From: Ectopseudomonas khazarica
Lineage (GTDB): Bacteria; Pseudomonadota; Gammaproteobacteria; Pseudomonadales; Pseudomonadaceae
Direction: 5' to 3'
Assembly: GCF_004521985.1 (NCBI RefSeq)
Contig: NZ_SBHZ01000010.1
Location: 1 to 64,000, forward strand
Length of the DNA: 64,000 nt
The position numbers and the translations under genes are program-made. This document shows, one piece after another, positions 17,310 to 26,377 of the stretch (positions within the stretch are counted from its first letter, which is position 1; every line of letters begins with the position of its first letter). The notes under the pieces are model-generated. The model ran no database searches, was not told the DNA's origin, and saw only the letters and a program-made list of their open reading frames with translations.

Positions 17310-18310
17310 TAACGCCAGCGCTTCTGGCGCCAGGCCTCGCGCTGGGCGGCGTCCTTGAATGTCCAGGCCACCAGACGGCTCTGCTTCTGCCCCTGGGACA
17401 TGCCGAGAATGCGCACTTCGCTGGCGCCGGCCCTGGCCAGCCAACCCTGCAGCAGTTCCACGTTGCCGCCCTTGGACACCAGGCTGCTGAACCACAGCAC
17501 CTGCTCGGCGACCTGCGCGCTCTCGCTGGCCATGCGCTTGAGGAACGCCGCCTCGCCACCGGGGCACCACAGTTCGGCAGCCTGGCCGCCGAAGTTGAGC
17601 ACCGGCAGCTTGCGTTTCGGGTCGAGCTTGCCGAGGTTGCGCCATTTGCGCGTGCTGCCACGGGTGGCGTCCTCGGCGCTGGCGTGGAAGGGTGGGTTGC
17701 ACAGGGTCAGGTCGATGCGCTCGTCCGCTTGCAGCAGGCCGACAAAGACGTGCGCCGCATCGCTTTGCTGGCGCAGTTCGATGGCACCCTGCAGCGCGCG
17801 GTTGGCCTGCACGATGGCGCGTGCCGAGGCCAGTGCCGCCGGCGCGATATCGGCGCCGATGAAGTGCCAGCCGTATTCGCAGTGGCCGATCAGCGGGTAG
17901 ATGGCGTTGGCGCCCACGCCGACGTCCAGCGCCTGAATCGCCGCGCCACGGGGAATCTGCCCCGCGTTGTCGGTCGCCAGCAGGTCGGCGAGGTTGTGCA
18001 GGTAGTCGGCGCGGCCGGGAATCGGTGGGCACAGGTAACCATCGGGAATGTCCCAGTGGCGGATGCCGTAGTACTGCGCCAGCAGCGCACGGTTGAAGAC
18101 CTTCACCGCCTGCGGATTGGCGAAGTCGATGCTCGGCTTGCCATAGGGGTTGCTGATGACGAACTGGCCGAGTTCCGGGCTGGCCTTGATCAGCTCCGGG
18201 AAGTCGTAATGTCCCTGGTGGCGATTGCGCGGATGCAGTTCGCCCTTGCTCGGCGCCGTCTTCACGGCGGCGGGGGCGGGCTTGCGTGGGCGTTTCGGTG
18301 GCTGTGGCAT
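17309..18310 (-). CDS. rlmF: 23S rRNA (adenine-1618-N6)-methyltransferase RlmF
   Basis: The protein has 333 aa from ATG 18310 ([13 protein letters not shown]); the frame is open further upstream but without family similarity. Features: a Lys/Pro-rich N-terminal tail, the family motif [14 protein letters not shown], the SAM-binding loop [16 protein letters not shown], and the catalytic N-P-P-F tetrapeptide ([11 protein letters not shown]) typical of N6-adenine methyltransferases. It methylates A1618 of 23S rRNA (YbiN family). The stop codon is completed by the last base of the MITE at 17169-17309. Confidence 0.93.
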   Translation of the reverse strand: MPQPPKRPRKPAPAAVKTAPSKGELHPRNRHQGHYDFPELIKASPELGQFVISNPYGKPSIDFANPQAVKVFNRALLAQYYGIRHWDIPDGYLCPPIPGRADYLHNLADLLATDNAGQIPRGAAIQALDVGVGANAIYPLIGHCEYGWHFIGADIAPAALASARAIVQANRALQGAIELRQQSDAAHVFVGLLQADERIDLTLCNPPFHASAEDATRGSTRKWRNLGKLDPKRKLPVLNFGGQAAELWCPGGEAAFLKRMASESAQVAEQVLWFSSLVSKGGNVELLQGWLARAGASEVRILGMSQGQKQSRLVAWTFKDAAQREAWRQKRWR

Positions 18311-18520
18311 GGACGAGCTTCGGGCAGGCGGGCGGCGATTTTCCCACAGTCGGGCTGGCCGTGCAGCCGGGGCATCGCCTGGTGGCTGCCGCAGGGCGCC
18401 TCTGGAAACCTGGGCGAGGCGGTCAGCACCAGGCAGGAACGAGCGAAGAACGCTCGGAGTCGCGCCGGACTTCACCTGCGCTGAATGAGCCGTTCGGGCG
18501 CAGCAGTTTCCAGCGCTTGC

Positions 18521-20350
18521 CTACAGCGGGAAGATCAGCGGCACCAGCCCCACGCTGACGATCATCACCAGCAGGGTGAAGGGCACGCCGATGCGCACGA
18601 AATCGCCGAAGCGGTACTGCCCGGGGCCCAGTACCAGGGTGTTCACCGGCGAGGAGATCGGCGTCATGAACGCGGCCGAGGCGGCCAGGGCCACGGTCAT
18701 GGCGAACGGCAGGGGTGAGGCATCGAGCGCCTGCGCGGTGGCGATCGCCACGGGCGCCATCAGCACCGCCGTGGCGGTATTGGAGATGAACAGGCCGATG
18801 ACGGCGGTCAGCACGAACAGGCTGGCCAGGATCAGGCGCGGCCCGGCATCGCCCAGACCACCCACCAGCCCCTGTACCGCCAGCTCGACGCCACCGGTCT
18901 GTTGCAGCGCCTGGGCGAAGGGCAGCATGCCGACGATGAGGATCAGCGTCGGCCAGTGGATCGCGCGGTAGGCGCTGTCCAGATCGATGCAGCGAAACGC
19001 CCCGAGCAACAGGCAGGCAATCAGCGCGGCCTGCACGTTGGGCACCAGGCCGCTGACCATCAGCAGCACCATCACTGCCAGGCTGAGCAGGGCATAGGGC
19101 GCCTTGCGCGCCGCCGGTGCCACCTCGGCGACCTCGGCTGGCAGGCTGAGCACCAGAAAATCGCGGCTCAGCCCCTGCAGGCGGTGGATATCGCGCCAGG
19201 CGCCCGCCACCAGCAGGGTATCGGAGGCCTTGAGCTTCTCATCGACCAGCAGCCCTTCCAGGGCGCCACCCTGGCGACGCAGGCCGACCACGTTGAGCTT
19301 GTGCCGCGAGCGAAAGCCCAGCTCCTGGATGGTCTTGCCCGGTAGCTGCGACTCCGGCGGCAGCGCCACCTCGGCCAGGCCCAGCTCATGCGCGTGCAGG
19401 CTGAAATACGAGTGCGGCAGCGGCATGGGCTCCAGGCCGAGGGCCTGGTAGCTGCCGAGCAGGCCGATGGCGGGGCTGGCGATATCCACCAGCAACACGT
19501 CGCCGGGCTCCAGCAGGGTGTTGCCGCTGGCCATCAGCAGCAGGGTACGCAGGCGTTGCCGGCGCTCGATGGCGATGACGTTGATGCCGTGCTCGCGGCG
19601 CAGTTGCAGTTCGTTGAGCACCTGGTTGGCCAGCGGCGAGTCCGCCCGCACACGCAGGCGCCGCTCGCGCTCGCCGAGGCGATAGCGCTCGGCCAGGTCG
19701 GCCAGGGTCAGGCGCGGCGGTTCGGCATTGCCGCCGGCCTCGGTGCGCACCAGCCAGCGGCGGGCCAGCAGCATGTAGCCGATGCCGAGCAGGAGGATGG
19801 CCAGGCCGATCGGGGTGAAGGTGAAGAAGTCGAAGCCCGCGAGGCCGGCGCGTCGCAGTTCGGCGTGCACCACCAGGTTCGGCGGCGTCGCCACCAGGGT
19901 CAGCATGCCGCTGATCAGCCCGGCGAAGGCCAGCGGCATCATCAGGCGCCCCGGCGCCAGGCGCAGGCGAGCGGCGACGCCGAGTACCACGGGAATGAAG
20001 ATGGCGACCACGCCAGTGGAACTCATCACCGAACCCAGGCCGGCCACGGCCAGCATCAGCAGGATCAGCAGGCGCGTCTCGCTGCTGCCGGCCCTGGCCA
20101 CCAGCCAGTCACCGAGGCGATAGGCGATGCCAGTACGCACCAGGCCGTCGCCGATGACGAACAGCGCGGCGATGAGGATCACGTTGGCATCGCTGAAGCC
20201 GGCCAGGGTCTGCTGCAGGTCGAGTACACCGGTCAGCGGCAGGGCGACCAGCACCAGCAGGGCGACCACGTCCATGCGTGGCTTGCCGATGACGAACAGG
20301 GAAATGGCGCCGGCCAGCAGGCCGAGCACCCAGAGAAGATCGGGATTCAT
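18521..20350 (-). CDS. SLC13-type permease with two RCK-C domains
   Basis: The protein has 609 aa. The start ATG at 20350 follows GGAG. Membrane domains at each end (about 1-200 and 400-609) have the divalent-anion:sodium symporter pattern, with GFSDANVILIAALFVIGDGL, SSTGVVAIFIPVV and SNTATAVLMAPVA loops. The middle (about 215-390) contains two TrkA-C/RCK-C domains (RADSPLANQVLNELQLRREHGINVIAIER, then LPGKTIQELGFRSRHKLNVVGLRR). Such proteins import sulfate, dicarboxylates or similar anions; the substrate cannot be decided here. The cytosolic RCK-C domains suggest ligand gating. Confidence 0.88.
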   Translation of the reverse strand: MNPDLLWVLGLLAGAISLFVIGKPRMDVVALLVLVALPLTGVLDLQQTLAGFSDANVILIAALFVIGDGLVRTGIAYRLGDWLVARAGSSETRLLILLMLAVAGLGSVMSSTGVVAIFIPVVLGVAARLRLAPGRLMMPLAFAGLISGMLTLVATPPNLVVHAELRRAGLAGFDFFTFTPIGLAILLLGIGYMLLARRWLVRTEAGGNAEPPRLTLADLAERYRLGERERRLRVRADSPLANQVLNELQLRREHGINVIAIERRQRLRTLLLMASGNTLLEPGDVLLVDIASPAIGLLGSYQALGLEPMPLPHSYFSLHAHELGLAEVALPPESQLPGKTIQELGFRSRHKLNVVGLRRQGGALEGLLVDEKLKASDTLLVAGAWRDIHRLQGLSRDFLVLSLPAEVAEVAPAARKAPYALLSLAVMVLLMVSGLVPNVQAALIACLLLGAFRCIDLDSAYRAIHWPTLILIVGMLPFAQALQQTGGVELAVQGLVGGLGDAGPRLILASLFVLTAVIGLFISNTATAVLMAPVAIATAQALDASPLPFAMTVALAASAAFMTPISSPVNTLVLGPGQYRFGDFVRIGVPFTLLVMIVSVGLVPLIFPL

Positions 20351-20380
20351 CGCAGCTCCAGAAAGCACGGAGCGATTGTT

Positions 20381-20677
20381 TCAGGGATAACCGAGCGTGG
20401 TCTTGATCTGCTGCAGGTTGCCGGCGATCCAGCGCTTGTCGATCGGCCCCCAGTCGCGGATCAGGTACTGCCCGGCATTGTTGCGCTCGCCCTGGCCCTG
20501 GGCGAACTGACAGTCGATGTCCAGCTCGATCAGCGCCGAGAGGGTGTCCTGCGCCGTGCGCCGTGGCATGCCGGTGGCCTCCATCAGCGCCGGCACGCTG
20601 GTCGCGGCGCCGCTGTCGATCAGCCAGGCGACGTAGAGGCGTCGGTAGAAACTGGTCTTGGTCTTGCTCACGTCCAT
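20381..20677 (-). CDS. Small winged helix-turn-helix protein
   Basis: The protein has 98 aa from ATG 20677 (MDVSKTKTSFYRRLYVAWLID). A GTG at 20692 would add five residues. The segment SVPALMEATGMPRRTAQDTLSALIELDI has the layout of a helix-turn-helix recognition unit, followed by GQYLIRDWGPIDKRWI. Homologues are conserved in Pseudomonas as uncharacterised winged-helix proteins. It is probably a DNA-binding regulator; target unknown. It lies 30 nt upstream of the SLC13 gene on the same strand and may control or accompany it. Confidence 0.72.
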   Translation of the reverse strand: MDVSKTKTSFYRRLYVAWLIDSGAATSVPALMEATGMPRRTAQDTLSALIELDIDCQFAQGQGERNNAGQYLIRDWGPIDKRWIAGNLQQIKTTLGYP

Positions 20678-20853
20678 GCGCTGGGTGTCCACGTCGGGCC
20701 GGGATTGATCGGGGGACTATATCAGCGTGGCGCTGCTCGTGGCACAGGGGGTGGTAGGTGAATTCCTCATGGGAATGCATTGGATGATAAATATGAATTT
20801 TTATTATTGTCCGGCTCGCCCTAGGCTGACGCCATCCACAGAGGAGAGCCAGG

Positions 20854-21573
20854 ATGGAGCAGGGCCGCATGCCGGGCGCGGACAAGTTCGACGCGCCCCG
20901 GGCCGAGGAATATGCCCGCCAGAGCAGAATCGCCCTGGCCGGTTACGACGCCTGCCATGAGCTGGGCGCCTGTGTGCTGGCGACGTGCCTGGAGCAAACG
21001 GCGCAGCCGCGGGTGCTGGTCGCCGGGGTTGGCGGCGGCGCGCAGGAGATCATCACCCTTGTCGGCTTGCTACCCGCCTGCCGCTTCGTCGCGGTCGACC
21101 CCTCCGCGCCGATGCTGGCGCTGGCCCGCGAGCAACTGAGTGCCAGGGGGCTGCTGGGCTGTTGCGAGTTGCTGCCGGGGACGGTCGATGAGCTGCCCGC
21201 CGCCGCGCGCTTCGATGCCGCCACCCTGATCGGCGTGCTGCATCACGTGCCGGGGGATCGGGCCAAGCGGCAACTGCTCACCTCGATCGCCACGCGGCTC
21301 GAGCCCGGCGCGCCTCTGGTGCTGGCGGGCAACCATCAGGCGTATGCCGAGCAGCCCTTCCTGCTCAAGGTCTGGGCGCAGCGCTGGCGACAGCAGGGGG
21401 CCACGCCGGAGGAGGTGAAGGTCAAGCTGGGCAGGATCCTGCAGGGGGCCGATCCACCCCGCAGCGAGGCACAGGTGCAGCAGTTGCTCGACGACAGCGG
21501 TTTCGGCCCGGCGCAGCGGTTCTTCTCCAGCCTGTTCTGGGGCGCCTGGGTCACCTCGCGGCGTGCCGGCTAG
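20854..21573 (+). CDS. Class I SAM-dependent methyltransferase
   Basis: The protein has 239 aa, with GAGGAG nine bases before ATG 20854. The SAM-binding glycine loop is VLVAGVGGGAQEI, the acidic end of strand 2 is CRFVAVDPSAPMLALAREQL, and motif II-like FDAATLIGVLHHVP follows. This is the methyltransferase-12/25 fold; the substrate is unknown. An unusually AT-rich stretch (20783-20815) upstream probably carries its promoter. Its stop shares the palindrome CTAG with the stop of the convergent LysR gene. Confidence 0.85.
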   Translation: MEQGRMPGADKFDAPRAEEYARQSRIALAGYDACHELGACVLATCLEQTAQPRVLVAGVGGGAQEIITLVGLLPACRFVAVDPSAPMLALAREQLSARGLLGCCELLPGTVDELPAAARFDAATLIGVLHHVPGDRAKRQLLTSIATRLEPGAPLVLAGNHQAYAEQPFLLKVWAQRWRQQGATPEEVKVKLGRILQGADPPRSEAQVQQLLDDSGFGPAQRFFSSLFWGAWVTSRRAG

Positions 21574-22439
21574 CGCGCGGCGCTCTGCTCCAGCAGCCAG
21601 GCCTGGAACAGCGGCAGCGCAGGCGGCGATTCGGCGTTGGGGCGGGTGACCAGCACGTAGCGCTCGGCCAGTTCCGCCAGCACCGGCCAGGGCGCGCTGA
21701 GGCGCCCATCGGCCAGGTCCTGCTCGACATAGCGGCGCGGCACCAGGGCCATGCCGATGCCCGCCTTGGCGGCCTCGATGAGCAGGGCATAGCGGTCGTA
21801 CACCGGGCCCTGGTCCGTGTGGGCCAGCGCCAAGGCGCTCAGCTCGGCATAGCGTGCCCAGCCGAAGGGGCTCTCGTGCTTGTGCAGCAGCGGCATCTGC
21901 CCGGCCGGCCGGGCCGCCAGCTGCGGGTGGCAGACGGCGATCAGCGGTTCCTCGAACAGGGCCTGGATCTGCATCCCCGGCCAGTCGAGATGGGCATGAT
22001 GGATCGCCGCGTGCAGCTCGCTGTCCGCCAGGGAAAACGGCTGCGTGCGCTCGCGCAGGTTGATCTGGATATCCGGGTGCAACTGGCGAAAGTGCACCAG
22101 GCGCGGGATCAGCCAGCGGCTGGCCAGCGTCGGCAGGACACCGATCTCCAGGGCACTGTCGGCGCTGGCGCGCTGGGTCAGTTGCCGGGTGTGGCGCTCG
22201 ATGTCGGCCAGCAGCGTGCGCATCTGCGTGGCGTAGCCGGCACCGGCAGTGGACAGCTCGACGCGGTTGCCGACGCGGTGGAACAGGCGCACGCCGAGGA
22301 AGTCTTCCAGCTTGGCGATCTGCCGGCTGATCGCGCCTTCGCTCAGCGACAGCTCCTGGGCGGCGCGGGCGAAGCTCTGGTGGCGAGCGGCGGCTTCCAG
22401 GGCCAGTAGTGCGGCGGTGCTGGGTAGGCGTCTGCTCAT
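21570..22439 (-). CDS. LysR-family transcriptional regulator (GcvA-like)
   Basis: The protein has 289 aa from ATG 22439 (MSRRLPSTAALLALEAAARHQS). The frame is open 44 codons further upstream, but that part is low-complexity and not family-like. The HTH runs about 5-65 (SFARAAQELSLSEGAISRQIAKLEDFLGVRLFHR), and the rest is a LysR substrate-binding domain. It is most like GcvA/AmpR-type members. It overlaps the methyltransferase stop by four bases (tail to tail) and is divergent from the DUF998 gene at 22594, its possible target. Confidence 0.9.
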   Translation of the reverse strand: MSRRLPSTAALLALEAAARHQSFARAAQELSLSEGAISRQIAKLEDFLGVRLFHRVGNRVELSTAGAGYATQMRTLLADIERHTRQLTQRASADSALEIGVLPTLASRWLIPRLVHFRQLHPDIQINLRERTQPFSLADSELHAAIHHAHLDWPGMQIQALFEEPLIAVCHPQLAARPAGQMPLLHKHESPFGWARYAELSALALAHTDQGPVYDRYALLIEAAKAGIGMALVPRRYVEQDLADGRLSAPWPVLAELAERYVLVTRPNAESPPALPLFQAWLLEQSAAR

Positions 22440-22593
22440 TCTGGCCGTCCGTGTGCGAGGCGCGACAGGATGACGCATGTGCAAGCTGCCTTGCAAAAAA
22501 ATCGGTAACGCCCGCGCCCTGGCCTGCCTAGCATGTCGCCGGGTTGCCACTGTTGCTGGTGGCGCTGTCATCGACGGAGTGAAGGAGCGTGTC

Positions 22594-23259
22594 GTGCTGA
22601 AGACGAGTGATCGGGTGTTGCTGGGCAGTGGTGTGCTGATTCCTTGCTGGCTGTTGCTCGGCGTGGCGCTGACGGCGCTGGCCTACCCCGGCTACAGCCA
22701 CCTGCAGCAGGCCATGAGCGAGCTGGGCGCGCAGGGGGCTCCGACCCATGGTTTTTCCGCCTGGGTCAACAACCTGCCACTGGGGCTGCTGTTCATTCTC
22801 TTCGGCCTGGGCATGGCGCGCCGCTTTCCTGGTTCGAAGCTGGCATTGCTCAGTGCGCTGCTGATCGGCCTGCATGGCCTGGGCAGCCTGGGCGCCGGCT
22901 ATTTCGCCTGCGACCAGGGCTGTGCGCCAGCGCAACCGTCGCTGTCGCAGCAGTTGCACAACCTGGCGGGGCTGCTGATGTTTGTCTCGCTGACGCTGGC
23001 CTGCGCCCTGTGGATCGTGCTGGCGCGGCGGCTGTTGCAGTCGCCCGGGCTGGCGCTGTTCTCGGCACTGTGCCTGGTGCTGGCGATCGTCACGGTGTGG
23101 CTGATGGCCACGGCGGTTGCCAGTGGCCAGCTGTTCGGCCTGTACCAGCGCCTGAACTACGGAATATCGGTGCTCTGGGTCGCGGCGCTGGCATTGCAGG
23201 TACTGCGTGCCAGCGTGGGACGCACCGCTCAGCCGAGCACGGCGGCGAGCGCCATGTAG
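22594..23259 (+). CDS. DUF998-family membrane protein
   Basis: The protein has 221 aa from GTG 22594, seven bases after GAAGGAG; a GTG at 22579 is possible but would overlap that site. Six hydrophobic segments are visible. The pattern HLQQAMSELGAQGAPTHGF, the N-N-L-P loop, and ACDQGCAPAQPSLSQQLHNLAGLLMF match DUF998 (PF06197), whose function is unknown. The last 31 bases overlap the end of the convergent nhaD. The LysR gene is divergent and may regulate it. Confidence 0.8.
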   Translation: MLKTSDRVLLGSGVLIPCWLLLGVALTALAYPGYSHLQQAMSELGAQGAPTHGFSAWVNNLPLGLLFILFGLGMARRFPGSKLALLSALLIGLHGLGSLGAGYFACDQGCAPAQPSLSQQLHNLAGLLMFVSLTLACALWIVLARRLLQSPGLALFSALCLVLAIVTVWLMATAVASGQLFGLYQRLNYGISVLWVAALALQVLRASVGRTAQPSTAASAM

Positions 23260-24611
23260 GTGGCCGCGCCGGCCAGGTAGCCGATGAAGGCCAGGCCGCT
23301 GATCTTCTTCAGGTACCAGATGAAGTTGATCTTCTCCATGCCCATGGCTGCCACACCGGCGGCGGAACCGATGATCAGGCAGCTGCCGCCGGTGCCGGCG
23401 CAGTAGGCGAGCATTTCCCAGAAGTTGCCGTTGACCACGAAGTTGCTCAGCCACGGCAGCTCCTCGGCGGCGGCGGTGGCGAGCATCTCCGGGCTGACCA
23501 GCGGGTACATCTTCATCGCCCCGGCGACCATCGGCACGTTGTCCACGACGGCCGACAGGATGCCGATGGAGATGGCGATGCTGTAGACGTTGCCGAGGCC
23601 GTCCTTGAGCAGGGTGGCGACCTGGATCAGGTGGCCGGCACTGGACAGCGCGGAGACCGCCAGGAGGATGCCGAGGAAGAACAGCACGCTGGTGATGTCG
23701 ATGCGACGCAGGACGCCGACCACGGACAGCGGGTCCTTCTCTTCGCTGTTCTTGCTGCGGTGGATGATCTCGGTGGTGATCCACAGCAGGCTGAGGCCGA
23801 AGAGGATGCCCATGTACGGCGGCAGGTGAGTGATGGTCTTGAAGATCGGTACGAAGATCAGCGCGCCGAGGCCCAGGCCGAAGACCAGGTTGCGCTCGAA
23901 CGGCGTGGTCGGGTCGCGGCGGCTCTCGGCGCTTTCCTTGATGCGCGGTTCGGAGACTTCGCCCTTGAGGACGAAACTCATGATCAGCAGCGGAGCCAGC
24001 AGGCAGACCAGGCTGGGCAGGAACAGCTTGGCGATGATGCCGGTGGCGGTGACCTGGTCACCGATCCACAGCATGGTGGTGGTGACGTCGCCAATCGGCG
24101 ACCAGGCGCCACCGGCGTTGGCCGCGATGACCACGATGCCGGCGTAGAACCAGCGCTCGTGCCGGTCGGCGATCAGCTTGCGCAGCAGCGAGATCATCAC
24201 GATGGTGGTGGCCAGGTTGTCCAGGGCGGCGGAGAGGAAGAAGGTGATCAGCCCCACCAGCCACAGCAGGTGGACGCGCTTGGTGGTGCGGATGCGGTCG
24301 GTGATGACCTTGAAGCCTTCGTGGGCGTCGATCAGCTCGACGATGGTCATCGCCCCCATCAGGAAGAACAGGATCTCGGAAATTTCCCCCAGGTGATGGC
24401 GCAGCTCTTCGACGACGTGATGGGTATTGGTGCTGGAGCCCGCGGTGCCGGTGCCGAGCAGCGGCAGGATGCTGTCCGCGCCGAGGACCAGGAGGGTCCA
24501 GGCGATCACGGCGGTGAGCAGGGCGGAGGCTGCCTTGTCGATCTTTAACGGGTGCTCGAGTGCGATGCACAGGTAACCGAGGACGAATACGAGGGCCATC
24601 AACGCATACAT
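23229..24611 (-). CDS. nhaD: Na+/H+ antiporter NhaD
   Basis: The protein has 460 aa with about 12 hydrophobic segments. Diagnostic segments of the NhaD family (ion transporter superfamily): SEILFFLMGAMTIVELIDAHEGF, FFLSAALDNLATTIVM, AANAGGAWSPIGDVTTTMLWIGDQV and DNVPMVAGAMKMYP. It exchanges cytoplasmic Na+ or Li+ for protons, giving salt and alkali tolerance. NhaC follows on the same strand upstream, so two unrelated sodium antiporters are side by side. Its 3' end overlaps the DUF998 gene tail to tail. Confidence 0.93.
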   Translation of the reverse strand: MYALMALVFVLGYLCIALEHPLKIDKAASALLTAVIAWTLLVLGADSILPLLGTGTAGSSTNTHHVVEELRHHLGEISEILFFLMGAMTIVELIDAHEGFKVITDRIRTTKRVHLLWLVGLITFFLSAALDNLATTIVMISLLRKLIADRHERWFYAGIVVIAANAGGAWSPIGDVTTTMLWIGDQVTATGIIAKLFLPSLVCLLAPLLIMSFVLKGEVSEPRIKESAESRRDPTTPFERNLVFGLGLGALIFVPIFKTITHLPPYMGILFGLSLLWITTEIIHRSKNSEEKDPLSVVGVLRRIDITSVLFFLGILLAVSALSSAGHLIQVATLLKDGLGNVYSIAISIGILSAVVDNVPMVAGAMKMYPLVSPEMLATAAAEELPWLSNFVVNGNFWEMLAYCAGTGGSCLIIGSAAGVAAMGMEKINFIWYLKKISGLAFIGYLAGAATYMALAAVLG

Positions 24612-24756
24612 GGAGGGTCCGCCTGTTTTCTTCTGTTGATATTGAAGGTCGGTAGGCGGGGGAAGATGCCTGAAACAACTTGCAAAAGGAAAGGACTTAA
24701 TGCCGCAGCGGCGCTGCGAGGGCGATCCATGCCGCTCGCGCGCAGGTAATCAGGCG

Positions 24757-26190
24757 TTATTGCAGCGCAGCGGTGCGGCGTGGCGGCAGCAGGTAGGCCA
24801 GGGCGATGGCCAGCACCGGCATGATCAGGTTGAAGAAGCAGTACGGCAGGTAGCTCAGGGTGGCCACGCCGAGCGTGGCGGCCATGTAGGCACCGCAGGT
24901 GTTCCAGGGCACCAGCACCGAGGTCAGGGTGCCGCCGTCCTCCAGGGCGCGGGACAGGCTGGTTGGCGGCAGGTCGCGGGCCTCGTACTCGGCGCGGTAC
25001 ATGCGCCCCGGCAGCACCAGGGCGATGTACTGGTCGGCGGTGATGACGTTGGTGCCGATGGTGGTGGTGATGGTGCTGGCGACCAGGCCGCTGTCGCTGC
25101 GCACCAGGCGCAGGGCACTCTGCAACAGGCGCTGCAGCAGACCAAGGCGCTCGAGCACGCCACCGAAGCACATGGCGCAGATGATCAGCCACACCGTGGT
25201 GAGCATGCTGGCCATGCCGCCCTTGGACAGCAGGCCATCGAGTTCGGCATTGCCGCTGGCCGACTCGTAGCCGGCGAACAGCGCGTTCCAGACCGTCTTC
25301 AACGGCGCCAGGGCTCCGGCCGAGGGATCGGCCAGGCGCGCCATCACGTCGGGCTGGAAGGCGATGGCGAACAGCGCACCGACCAGCGCGGCGAGGAACA
25401 CAGCAGGAAAGGCCGCCCACTGACGCACCGCGAGCAGCAGCAGGAAGGCCACCGGCAGCAGCAGGTGCCAGCCCAGGCGGAACTGGGCTTCCAGCGCGGC
25501 GAGGACCTCGCTGATGCGCCCCGTATCATGTTCGGCGCTGGCCTGCTGGCCGAGGGTGAAGAAGATCGCCAGGGCAATCAGCAGCGCCGGCACGGTGGTA
25601 CGCAGCATGTTGCGGATATGCGCGAACAGGTCGGCGCCGGCGGCGGCTGGCGCCAGGTTGGTGGTGTCGGACAGCGGCGACAGCTTGTCGCCGAAGTAGG
25701 CGCCGGAAATGATCGCCCCGGCGGTGATCGCCGGGTCCAGGCCGAGGCCGGCGGCCACGCCCATCAGACCGATGCCGAGGGTGCCGGCCACCGTCCATGA
25801 ACTGCCGATGGACAGTGCGGTGAGCGCGCAGATCAGGCAACTGGTGACGTAGAAGTACTCGGCGCTGATCAGCTTCAGGCCGAACCAGATCATGGTCGGC
25901 ACGGTGCCGGCGAGAATCCAGGTGCCGATCAGCGCGCCGACGGCCAGCAGGATCAGGTTGGCCTTCATGGCCATGTGAATGCCAGCGAGTATGCCTTCCT
26001 CGATCTCGCTCCAGCGCAGGCCGTTCTTCAGCCCGACCAGGCCGGCGACGAAGGCGGCGCTCATCAGGGCGATCTGGTTCGGGCCGCTGGAGGAACCGTC
26101 ACCGAACAGGTAGACGGAGAGGCTGAGGAGAACGACGAGCACGCCGATAGGCAGCAGTGCATCGAGCAGGGAAGGGGAACGGGCTGTCAT
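24757..26190 (-). CDS. nhaC: NhaC-family Na+/H+ antiporter
   Basis: The protein has 477 aa with about 11 hydrophobic segments. Family motifs: NQIALMSAAFVAGLVGLKNGLRW near the N-terminus, SSWTVAGTLGIGLMGVAAGLG, GAIISGAYFGDKLSPLSDTTNLAPA (the conserved ion-pathway loop) and TSVLVPWNTCGAYMAATLGV. NhaC antiporters exchange Na+ for H+, and some act as malate-Na+/lactate antiporters. The gap to nhaD (145 nt) is long enough for a separate promoter. The gene is downstream of, and codirectional with, valS, but a strong terminator separates them. Confidence 0.9.
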   Translation of the reverse strand: MTARSPSLLDALLPIGVLVVLLSLSVYLFGDGSSSGPNQIALMSAAFVAGLVGLKNGLRWSEIEEGILAGIHMAMKANLILLAVGALIGTWILAGTVPTMIWFGLKLISAEYFYVTSCLICALTALSIGSSWTVAGTLGIGLMGVAAGLGLDPAITAGAIISGAYFGDKLSPLSDTTNLAPAAAGADLFAHIRNMLRTTVPALLIALAIFFTLGQQASAEHDTGRISEVLAALEAQFRLGWHLLLPVAFLLLLAVRQWAAFPAVFLAALVGALFAIAFQPDVMARLADPSAGALAPLKTVWNALFAGYESASGNAELDGLLSKGGMASMLTTVWLIICAMCFGGVLERLGLLQRLLQSALRLVRSDSGLVASTITTTIGTNVITADQYIALVLPGRMYRAEYEARDLPPTSLSRALEDGGTLTSVLVPWNTCGAYMAATLGVATLSYLPYCFFNLIMPVLAIALAYLLPPRRTAALQ

Positions 26191-26323
26191 GGGTATACCG
26201 GAAAATCAGATGAACCTTGGGGCGGGCTGGTGGCCGCGACTGCGCTGTCAGGGCTCGTGGCTGTGACTGCATGGAGGCAGGCGCTGGCGCGCAGCGGAAT
26301 GTCAGGGCCGAAAGCCCCTCCTG

Positions 26324-26360
26324 GAAAAAACAGGCCCGCGCCGGTTAGGGCGCGGGCCTG
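26324..26360 (-). terminator. Rho-independent terminator of valS
   Basis: The stem CAGGCCCGCG (26331-26340) pairs with CGCGGGCCTG (26351-26360), and a six-A run at 26325-26330 reads as U6 on the minus strand. It lies just after the valS stop. Confidence 0.9.
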
Positions 26361-26377
26361 TGGGTGTCGCCGGAGGA

